Positions 36,701 to 43,824 of a DNA stretch of 64,000 nt are shown here, piece by piece. The stretch is from NCBI GenBank assembly GCA_025766275.1, contig JAFKAC010000024.1, forward strand, positions 558,001 through 622,000, given 5' to 3'. Position 1 is the stretch's first letter. Every line of letters starts with the position of its first letter. The notes under the pieces were generated by a model. That model was given only the letters and a program-made list of their open reading frames with translations, had not been told where the DNA came from and made no database searches. The position numbers and the translations under genes were made by a program. The stretch comes from Lactarius indigo (Eukaryota; Basidiomycota; Agaricomycetes; Russulales; Russulaceae).

Positions 36701-38502
36701 AGGAGTTCCAGGTCATAGATATCGTAATTTCGTTCGGCTTCGTTTAGCGTTGCCGAATAGTATCCTATGGGATGCTTGCGACCGTCATTTTTCTTTTGCA
36801 GGAGTACTGCGCCTACCGCGAATCCTGACGCATCGACCTCTAGCTCAAACTGATCTTGCAAATTGGGGTGCGCTAGCACCGGTTCTTCGGTCACGAGTCG
36901 TTTGAGGGTCTTGAATGCCCGATCTTCCTCGTCTCCCCACTTCCACTCGGCATCTTTTCTTGTTAGTCGGTTGAGTGGTCGTGCGTGGGTTGCGAAACCT
37001 CGGATGAAAAGACGGTAAAAGTTGCAAAAACCCAAGAATGACCGTACGTCCCTGACCTTAGTCGGTGTGGGCCAGTCTCTGATACCGCGAACTTTTACCG
37101 GGTCCATACGCGTCACCCCCCTCTCAAGGATTACCCCCAGGTAATCCATCCGAGGTTGGTGGAAAAGGCATTTGTCGAGTTTGAAATAGAGGTCGTGTTC
37201 TTGAGCGACGCGGAGAACATCTGTCACCGCCTCAATGTGGTCAGCGGATGTAGAGCCTTCACGCGTGGCTATGCCAATGTCGTCCATGTAGACACGGATG
37301 ACGGTCCCGCGGAGTTCGTGTTTTGCGATGGTATCACGGTAGATATGGTTCATCATCGTTTGGAAAGTGGCCGGCGAGTTGGTGAGACCGAAGAACATGA
37401 CCGTCGGCTCGAAGAGGCCAAACTTGGTTTTGAAGGCCGCCTTTTCTTGGTCACCGTCCCGTATGCGGATGTTGTTGTATCCCCAGCGGATGTCGAGCTT
37501 CGTATAGATATGGGCGTTGCTAAGGTCATAAATGAGGTCTTGAATCAAGGGGAGTGGGTATTGATTTCGTATGGTGTATGAATTAATGGTTCGGTAGTCC
37601 TGCACGGGGCGTAGTTTTCCGTCCTTCTTTTTGACGAAGAAGAACGAAGATGCGTACGGGGAGATGGAGGGTCTCAAGTACCCTTGCTGCAGCTTTTCGT
37701 CTAGGAACTCCTTTAGCTTCCCTTCCTCTTCCTGTGTTAGCGGGTATATTTTGCAGTCTATTGCCGAGGGGGTATTGGGTTTGAAGTCTATCGCGTGATC
37801 CCATGGTCTAGCAGGGGGGAATCGCTGTGAAGCTTCTTCGCTGAAGAGTTGTTGAAAGGCGTGGTAGACTGCCGGCAGTTCCACGGGCTTCTCTTCTCCT
37901 CTCGCTTGGATTGCTAGCTCTGTAGACGTAGTTGCTCGCAAGTACGTGTCTTCTTCTTCCAATTCTAAGGTTATCGCCCTCTTTTCATCATTAGTTAGAG
38001 CGGTTGCGATGACGGTATGACGGTCTAGACTGTCCTGCGTACTGATTACGACCGGCATAACCTTTTCGTGTATGACCGCGTCGCGCCAGTTGATGGTTGG
38101 CTCGTAGGTCGCTAGCCAAGGATATCCTAGGACGATTTCCTCGCTTCCAAGATTTGTAACGAGGAATCGCATGGTCCTGTGGTACCCATTGGCGTATACG
38201 TCTAGGTCGGTGAAATGAGTGATGGACCCAGCTTTATTTTCCGTGCTGTCTATATTCCAGACCTTCCGTGGTTGGTTTAATTGCTGGACCCCTATGCCCA
38301 TCTTCTTAATAAAGTTCGGGTGTATGAAGTTGTCGGTGGCCCCTGAATCCACCAATGCTCTTATGTCGGCCATTCGGTAATTCGTGCGGATCGAGACTGG
38401 AATTCGAAGAGAACGAAAGCGCGTCATGATTACAGAATTACAGTTTAAAGCCCTCACCCAGGCCGATGGGTTCAGGCGCTCCGAAAACCCTCTTTCCCCC
38501 AT
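33751..38502 (-). CDS. pol: Gypsy A Pol: protease, RT, RNase H, integrase, chromodomain, long C-terminal tail
   Basis: 1583 residues, uninterrupted. Protease active site VDSGATDNF (~51-59), RT with YMDD near 404, RNase H (DASGFAVGAVL near 557; YDLELLAIVKAL; DHLNLQYW), integrase zinc domain (HGHPGISRTQ...CADCQRNK near 765-800), catalytic LDFITKLP, ISDRDPRF and DGQSERTNQW (~830, 895, 930), a GPF/Y-like module (RRHGPFRVV) and a chromodomain ([12 protein letters not shown] ... [16 protein letters not shown], ~1115-1170). About 410 residues follow the chromodomain and are also present in element B. The ATG overlaps the gag end by 31 nt in the -1 frame, so frameshifting or reinitiation is needed. 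The chromodomain directs chromoviruses to modified histones in general. Confidence 0.95.
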   Translation of the reverse strand: MGERGFSERLNPSAWVRALNCNSVIMTRFRSLRIPVSIRTNYRMADIRALVDSGATDNFIHPNFIKKMGIGVQQLNQPRKVWNIDSTENKAGSITHFTDLDVYANGYHRTMRFLVTNLGSEEIVLGYPWLATYEPTINWRDAVIHEKVMPVVISTQDSLDRHTVIATALTNDEKRAITLELEEEDTYLRATTSTELAIQARGEEKPVELPAVYHAFQQLFSEEASQRFPPARPWDHAIDFKPNTPSAIDCKIYPLTQEEEGKLKEFLDEKLQQGYLRPSISPYASSFFFVKKKDGKLRPVQDYRTINSYTIRNQYPLPLIQDLIYDLSNAHIYTKLDIRWGYNNIRIRDGDQEKAAFKTKFGLFEPTVMFFGLTNSPATFQTMMNHIYRDTIAKHELRGTVIRVYMDDIGIATREGSTSADHIEAVTDVLRVAQEHDLYFKLDKCLFHQPRMDYLGVILERGVTRMDPVKVRGIRDWPTPTKVRDVRSFLGFCNFYRLFIRGFATHARPLNRLTRKDAEWKWGDEEDRAFKTLKRLVTEEPVLAHPNLQDQFELEVDASGFAVGAVLLQKKNDGRKHPIGYYSATLNEAERNYDIYDLELLAIVKALRHWRPLLAGSPHKIKIFSDHLNLQYWKTPQKISRRVAREVLELMEYDFEIHHIKGKNNGRADALSRRPDYDQGEGDNQGVVVLPPELFIRATNAARTLEIHPMMQPPRRRQDPAIIKTWVDAHRLKKIEGEWYKDGRLVVTGPMTTYRAIIQDHHDPPVHGHPGISRTQRIVERHYWWPNIRRDVYEYVTGCADCQRNKVNTRPTRAPLHPITAVTDAPPFHTIALDFITKLPVSQSYDSILTVTDHDCSKASIFIPCNEGITAEETAILYVNHVFRRFGLPRKIISDRDPRFTSKFTREVCRILGIQQNISTAYHPRMDGQSERTNQWLEQYLRFWANERQDNWAEYLPIAEFAHNNWPHEHTKQSPFMLLMGYNPTADWTDKPSPIPNVITRLTQLKEARQLAQDLIKKAQDSWVRHKDTPRYQVGDQVWLEGRHLRTNQPTAKLAARRHGPFRVVQVMSPYNYRLELPTQWSIHPVFHINLLTPYKSTALHGENFSRPPPDLVEGEEEYEVEAILDSRHFGRRKKLQYLVKWKGYPDSENQWVDKDDVFAPDAIKAYQAGRTTIRSLKNPLMDDQGEYPSYLRSTRTSMPTSPLRHVTTAILLDQVAQDAANLLEDGEETVVQQVQLTPYTPANMRAGHITAQEWANVLQRFPNPTHQPDDEQQHAVPHIFRDDDGNREPIAVIPPGDDLIGTRGILPADRPLEDPTGVRSSGGLAESGEGVGRRTAALSAEEIERVAAAQAALPHDEAHADDEDYYPVRHPLLRTHSHPTNPRITPWLVHTDGTAMSRGRVRLPGVAFHTPITPDDDPAQVLAPEGFRANRQPHYIHFPITGPDGVERNASHIQIVGGANPFVLGLIPGSPHLYGKPLYAHPMLSAAGRAFIAHEDLVILASDKITDRALNRIGDESLTAEVTRYRVAAYEEERLAARIRQLQAMRLSARDDKQDCIYRLERANVFERISDRQSTWTARDFR

Positions 38503-40445
38503 AGATCCTGCAATATCAGGTCCTTTACTTCATCGGGCGCGTTCGCAACTCCGGTAAGCCACTCCTTGGCGCGTTCTTCGGCTGTCTTACTGGTCGAAGC
38601 GGCCTGTATCTGGGCTGGCGGAGACTCTTGCGTATAGTAATCGGTCTCCGTCATCCGAATGTTGGAAGGTCCGGGGTTTTGCGGCTGCCACTGTCGTGGC
38701 TGTCTAGGATGGGGGCAGTTTCGTGAGAGATGACCTGGCGCGTTGCAGTTATAACACAACACTGTCCTTAGGTCTCGTCGTGACCCTCCCCGTCCTCGCC
38801 CTCTGGCTCCGGGTCCTCCCCTTGGCGGAAAGGGGGGTAGGCCGGTATATGGTGGTTTGCTATAGTCGATTTCTTCCGAACCTGCTAGTCGTGCTTTTGT
38901 TCGGTCTGCAGAGGTGTCCATTGCCCACGGATTGGCGAGGTTTTGGGGGACGGTCCATCCGGCATTGCCCGTCTTCTTTGGTTTGGTGTCCTTGTATTCA
39001 TCCACTCGTGCGCGAATATGAATGTAGTTACGTTGCCTTCGGAGCGTCGCTCGTTTCCACTCGTCGAACGTTTCTGGCTCGTCCAGGTCGTAGGTCTTTT
39101 CATAAAGTTTCTTGGGTAACCCCTTTGTAAAGAGGTCGATTGTTTGGGGGTCGTTGAGACGGTACCCGGCTTTCCTGGCGGCTTCTTCAAACTCATTGAC
39201 ATACTTGTCAATATCTCCATCAACCATCTTGAGTCCTTTTCTAAGAAGCGCTTGAGCCTGTTCTCGTTCGAGGGTGTTGACGAACCTTTGGTTAAACCCT
39301 TCTGCTACCGCATTCCATAGGTCGCGCGTGTGTTGGTCTATCCCCCGCTGTATCTGCCGATTGAGCCATTTGAGGTACGAAAGTACCCATTCGCTGACTG
39401 ATACCCCTTTTATATAGGACAGGAAAAGGAGGCTTCGTCGGTAGTCGTTGCGCATGACGGGGGTGTCGAGATTCATCCCCCAGTACACGTGCCATTGCGT
39501 GAGGAATGAGTCCACTTTAGTGCGATCTCCGTCAAAAATAGTGGGGGGTTCACCGGTTAGTTTTTCATGTCCGTGTCCTCCCCCTCCTGCGCCGCCTCCT
39601 CCTGGAGGACCTCCTCCCCCTGGTGGGCCATTCGGGAGGTCCGGTGGGTTCCCCCCTCCTCCTGGGCGTCGGGGAAAGTCGTCTCCTGGTGGCCCTCCCC
39701 ACCCTGGTGGAGGGTCTAGTGGTATCCCTCGTCTTAATCCGTCTCCTGATGGAGGATCTCCTTGATCGGGTCCAATAGCCCGAAAAATTGCTGCGTCATC
39801 TGCTGTCATGCGATGCCCTGTCTCTGGGTTGATGGGCATGAGGTTTCGTTGTGACTCTTGTCTAATTGCTTCGGCAGCTTCTCGCGCCGCTTGTTCTCTG
39901 ACGGCTATAATTTCTTCGGCCGTCATGGTGGTTGTTGCCATCTCCGCTGCTGGCGATCGTACGTGAATGACTTCTGGGGTTTCCGAGATGTGCAGTGACT
40001 CAGCTTGTTGGATGGTGTATTGCTCAATAGGTCCGACACTCGCAGGTTGTCCTTCCTCACTTTGTTCTTCTTCGGTTTCTTCGCTAACCGCTTCTCCAGT
40101 GGAGTGTTCTCGCAATTGGCCGTCAATAGGTCCCCAATCGGCCCGTGAATTGAGTTCGCGTGCGTCTATATCGCACTGGTATTGCCTTCCTGCTGGTCTA
40201 ATAACGTCCCAGCGGTGGTCTATGGGGTTCCACGTAATCTCTACCCAACACAGGTGGTCGAAATTGAACTCAACAGGTCTGAACCTTGTAGGTCCGTTGA
40301 ACTCTACAAAGTATCCGGTCTCGTCTCCTCGGTCTCTCCACCTGGCTGCTCCTAGGAATCGAGTTGGTACGTTACGATCTCCTCTTCGGTCTAGATGGTA
40401 GGGACGGAAGCTCGTCCACTGATCTCTGGTGTTAACAGTCGCCAC
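38472..40445 (-). CDS. gag: Gypsy A Gag
   Basis: 657 residues. The first ~130 residues form a conserved region also found in B (TRFRPVEFNFDHLCWVE). An acidic linker and a Gly/Pro-rich stretch (~230-290) follow, then the capsid-like retrotransposon Gag region (FLTQWHVYWGMNL ... FTKGLPKKLY) and a CCHC zinc knuckle CYNCNAPGHLSRNC near 562-575. It builds the particle and binds the RNA. It starts 21 bases inside the 5' LTR boundary at 40467, just after the primer-binding site. Confidence 0.94.
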   Translation of the reverse strand: MATVNTRDQWTSFRPYHLDRRGDRNVPTRFLGAARWRDRGDETGYFVEFNGPTRFRPVEFNFDHLCWVEITWNPIDHRWDVIRPAGRQYQCDIDARELNSRADWGPIDGQLREHSTGEAVSEETEEEQSEEGQPASVGPIEQYTIQQAESLHISETPEVIHVRSPAAEMATTTMTAEEIIAVREQAAREAAEAIRQESQRNLMPINPETGHRMTADDAAIFRAIGPDQGDPPSGDGLRRGIPLDPPPGWGGPPGDDFPRRPGGGGNPPDLPNGPPGGGGPPGGGGAGGGGHGHEKLTGEPPTIFDGDRTKVDSFLTQWHVYWGMNLDTPVMRNDYRRSLLFLSYIKGVSVSEWVLSYLKWLNRQIQRGIDQHTRDLWNAVAEGFNQRFVNTLEREQAQALLRKGLKMVDGDIDKYVNEFEEAARKAGYRLNDPQTIDLFTKGLPKKLYEKTYDLDEPETFDEWKRATLRRQRNYIHIRARVDEYKDTKPKKTGNAGWTVPQNLANPWAMDTSADRTKARLAGSEEIDYSKPPYTGLPPFPPRGGPGARGRGRGGSRRDLRTVLCYNCNAPGHLSRNCPHPRQPRQWQPQNPGPSNIRMTETDYYTQESPPAQIQAASTSKTAEERAKEWLTGVANAPDEVKDLILQDLWGKEGFRSA

Positions 40446-40453
40446 AGTGAATG

Positions 40454-40464
40454 ATCTTGGTCTT
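40454..40464 (-). promoter_or_regulatory. Primer-binding site of gypsy A, self-priming type
   Basis: On the element strand the 5' LTR is followed by TT and then AAGACCAAGAT. This does not begin with TGG as a tRNA site would. Its 11 bases are the exact complement of ATCTTGGTCTT in the LTR (40658-40668), about 34 bp downstream of the start of TATTTAAG (40695-40702), where the mRNA should begin. Confidence 0.7.
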
Positions 40465-40466
40465 AA

Positions 40467-40920
40467 TGTAACGCCGTCACAGCGTTAGCTCGACTTGAGC
40501 TCGATGAAGGCGACTTTGATGACTTAGCTGATCACGCCCTAAGGCGTATGGCACGAAGGCTCGGTCTAGATGTTCGAAGACACTAGTATAATTGCAGCCC
40601 ATACTTCTGCTGCGGCAAAGACGAAAGAGAGTCCGGTTCAGGAAGTGACGATTGAAGAAGACCAAGATGGCGTATCTTGGTCTTCCGCAGCTATCTTAAA
40701 TACAAGAAGAGCAGGCTTTCAAGCGCTGCTATGAGTCACCGTATCGTAGCGTCCAACGTATCGCGTAAGTACCGCAATCCTAATACTACTACTACCTGTA
40801 CTAGGATCGAGTCATCTCCCAACGCCTAACTCCTATCGTAAACCCCGAGTCCGTGACTAATATACCTTACAGCCGTAGCCACAACCGGTACAGTAAGGGT
40901 CCAATGCGTAAACCGTAACA
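40467..40920 (-). repeat. 5' LTR of gypsy A
   Basis: Same 454-bp sequence as 33267-33720 apart from two CpG/TpG-type differences (positions equivalent to 33301-33302 and 33411). It contains the promoter of the element. Confidence 0.95.
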
Positions 40921-41590
40921 ACACGGAAGGCATGTCATCCGTGTTAGTCACTACACGGAAAGTATGTCTTCCGTGTTAGTTACTACACGGAAGACATTTC
41001 TTCTGTGTTAGTCACTACACGGAAAGTATGTCTTCTGTGCTAGTCGCTACACGGAAGGCATGTCTTCCGTGTTAGTCACTGCACGGAAGGCATTTCGTCC
41101 GTGTTAGTCACTACACGGAAAGCATTGCTTCCGTGTTAGTCACTACACGGAAGGCGTGTCTTCCGTGTTAGTCACTACACGGAAGGTGTGTCTTCCGTGT
41201 TAGTCACTACATGGAAGGCGTGTCTTCCGTGTTAGTCACTACACGGAAGGCGTGTCTTCCGTGTTAGTCACTACACGGAAAGTATGTCTTCCGTGTTAGT
41301 CACTACACGGAAGGCATTTCTTCCGTGTTAGTCACTACATGGAAGGCATGTCTTCCGTGTTTGGTCACTACACGGAAAGCATGTCCTCCGTGGTGAGTCT
41401 TCCATGTTGGCCACTTCATGGAAGGCAATCCTTCTGTGTTGGCTACTACACGGAAGGCTTGTCCTCTTTGCTAGTCGCTACATGGAAAGCATTTCTTCCA
41501 TGTTGGCCACTACATGGAAGGTGAGTGTTCCATGCTGGCCATTATATGGAATGCATAGCTTCTGTAGTTGTCACTACATGGAATGTTTGA
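40921..41590. repeat. 32-bp tandem array, right part (E2, X side)
   Basis: Continuation of 32880-33266 after removal of gypsy A. Units keep the ACGGAA...TTCCGT dyad up to about 41360 and become irregular toward 41590. Confidence 0.92.
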
Positions 41591-41712
41591 TGTTCCATAT
41601 GCTAACCAGTCCCATTGCAATGTGTTATCTACGTCTCCAGATACATTTAGACATATGTGTATTCTATTGACTATTCCCACTTCAAGAAATTTCTCTGGAG
41701 CAAAAGAACTCC

Positions 41713-41838
41713 GAACCGACATCGGGTGGCCCATGAATTCCGGAAAAATCTAGTGCGTCAGCCGACGTCGGTTGGCCCATGAGTCATGAGGGAATCTGCC
41801 CGTCGGGTGACCCATCAACAATGGAAGTGATGGCAGAT
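41713..41838 (-). repeat. E2 terminal inverted repeat, X side
   Basis: Reverse complement of 19570-19695 with few differences: GAACCGACATCGG at the inside, three GGCCCATGA/GACCCATCA-type motifs, and GGCAGAT at the outside. Confidence 0.85.
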
Positions 41839-42230
41839 CATTATGTGCGTCTTCCGCTGTTCTGATCCGTAATTTCTGGATCGTAGTGTACTTGACCGAA
41901 CCCATCTTATTGGGTGACCCATCCACGTTTCTAACTGGTAAAGGTCAGATTAGTGTTCTCATTGTTAGCTCATTTGCACGCGCAAACCCATCATCCACAA
42001 TGATGCCCTCCGCACCACTGTCCAACAGGGCGCGGGCACTGATTTCTCTGCCAGACTTCTTTCCTACTAGTGTCACCTTGAGAACGATTGAAGGAGCTCT
42101 CCTATTCCGAATCGTCTCTACAGGTACAGGCTCGGCTCCGAGCATCTCTAGTAGGGAAAGGCCATGTACAACGCTACTGGCACGAATACTTCCAATCGAC
42201 AGTGCTGCGATGGAAGAGCCTAAAAATCCT
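41839..42230 (-). pseudogene. pol: Gypsy I protease region of Pol
   Basis: The frame includes ALLDSGAEGIIVDDGFAR, an aspartic protease active site, preceded by IVLKVTLVGKKSGR. A TGA at 41945-41947 interrupts it; after it PLPVRNVDGSPNKMGSV and LRIRTAEDAH continue the family pattern up to the E2 boundary. The remaining RT and later domains are not here. Confidence 0.8.
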
Positions 42231-43824
42231 CATTAATAGGCACCGAATGCGGACGCGCATCCGGGTTGTAAGGTAGTATCTCTCGATACATCGCCCCTAT
42301 ACTCGTGGGGTGGTCAACAGGTACTTCCTCCTGACCGTCTTCATCAACAAAGGCACCTCGTGCCCTAACGTTGTTGTCGGGTTGGCCTCTTTTGGCCTTC
42401 ATTGCCGTTGTCTTTGATAGGCATTCCTTGAGAATGTGGCCTGGCTTGCCACAGTAGAGACAGAGTTTGTTCTTGAATCGGTGGTCGCGCTCTTCTTTTG
42501 TGAGCCTCCCATGGGATTTACTCGGACGGGATGAAGAAGCATTGACATTAATGCTGTCGTCTTCCATCAGGACGGCTCGTCCTGAAGCAGATTTCTGGGA
42601 TTTGTTGTACTGGTTGATAGCGTGACCCGCGTAGACTCGATAGACACGGTCAAACTCCCTCGCTTTTTCTACGAGGTCATCAAAGGTCGTGGGCAGGGGG
42701 GATATGCCGAGCAACTTCATGTTCAAGGCGGTTGGAATCGCTTGCTGGAAAGCGTACATCTTTGTTTGCTCGTTTGCTCCACTTCGTTGGGCATGGGTGG
42801 ACCATTCTTGGAACCACTTGTTGAACGGACGAGTGCCCATTTTCATGGTGTACATCTTGTTCGTGGCTTCCATAGCCGTATGGGCAGGAACGAAGTGTTT
42901 GTCAAAGTCAGATTTGAACGTTGCCCACGTTCCGAAGGAAACGGCGGCTCCGCCGGTCGGGTTTAAGGCTTTCTTCTGCCTATCCTGGGCCCATTCGCCC
43001 GCAGAGGTGCCCACCTTGAAATAGGTAAGGGCCGTGGAAATCTTCTTATTGTCGGTGTCGAAGATGGAACTGTTCAGGTGGAAATAATTTGCCAAATTAT
43101 TCCAGAAAGCTTCTGCTTTATCAGGCTTTCCGTCGAAGGGTTCAGGTGCTGCTCCTAAGATTTTGGTGGGAGCAGGTGCTGCCATGGTTGTACTCGGAGG
43201 GGGAACAGATGCGGGGGGTATGGAGGTTCTTGGGGAAACTGTTACACTAACAGTGATGGGTGGCAATGGGAGTCGAGGGGGGGGCGTCAGAAATGGCAGA
43301 CGACTTGGACCAGGGGTACTTGGGGAAACTCAAGGGGAAGATGGTTGGGAGGTTACTTGGGAAAGTAAGCCGGAAAGGGTCTTAGTGGTACTTTCTAAGA
43401 TCTGGGAAACTTCAGCTACGTCGCTGTCAGAGTCGGGGGATTTGTCTTTAGTCGGGGTTGCGAACTCTTCGCTCTTGGGTGGCTCTTCCGAGTCAGAAAA
43501 TTGAACCTTTCGATTGTTGTTGTACGTCCAAAGCTCTTTGACGAAGTTCCAGCGGACTACTTTTCCGCGATAGGTGCCGTGTAATGTGTCGTAGTCAAGG
43601 TCCTTGACCTTATCAATATCAGGGTAAGTTTTCTTGAGATCTTCGAATAATATGCGTTCTTGGGTTTCAACCTTTGTCCAGGGGTGTTTTCCAGTGGGAC
43701 TAGTGATGTCTTGTCCTTCCCACTGAGCGTGATAAAGATTGTCGTCGTCGGAGAAGAATGCGTTATAGAAGTATACAGGGATGCAGGCTTTTTCTTGTTC
43801 CGTAAGAGGTTGTTGCGTGCTCAT
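42220..43824 (-). pseudogene. gag: Gypsy I Gag, broken
   Basis: Two frames, 43330-43824 and 42220-43266, read as one protein separated by a TGA (43330-43332) and an apparent one-base loss in the run of eight G at about 43276. The first part (MSTQQPLTEQEKACIPVYFY; DYDTLHGTYRGKVVRW) is an N-terminal domain; the second has the Gag capsid-like region (FDGKPDKAEAFWNNLANYF ... FDKHFVP) and a CCHC knuckle CLYCGKPGHILKEC. Function as in other Gag proteins; this copy is dead. Confidence 0.82.

Larger units (their letters stand above)
33267..40920 (-). mobile_element. Ty3/gypsy chromovirus A, complete
   Basis: 7654 bp with two 454-bp LTRs that differ at only two positions by eye, target duplication ACACG (33262-33266 and 40921-40925), intact gag and pol, a polypurine tract (AAAGGAGGG) before the 3' LTR and a non-tRNA primer-binding site. 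All features suggest recent insertion and possible activity. Confidence 0.96.
19570..41838 (-). mobile_element. KDZ-type DNA transposon E2
   Basis: Bounded by terminal inverted repeats 19570-19695 and 41713-41838. Gene order from the left: KDZ transposase(-), W(-), Z(-), Y(+), X(+), the mirror image of E1. A complete gypsy element (A) with its 5-bp target duplication sits in the X-side tandem array; without it E2 would be about 14.6 kb. The right flank reads as a gypsy protease frame broken at 41839, so E2 inserted into a gypsy element. Confidence 0.85.

Noticed and set aside
38472..38502. Classic -1 slippery heptamer for gag-pol frameshift (GGGAAAG)
   Set aside because: The heptamer is present but not in the reading phase required for X XXY YYZ, so reinitiation at the overlapping ATG is equally possible.
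5040..41838. TET/JBP-type oxygenase gene expected near some fungal KDZ elements
   Set aside because: I looked for such a frame among the accessory genes; none of X, Y, Z or W shows the typical His-x-Asp pattern in a conserved setting.
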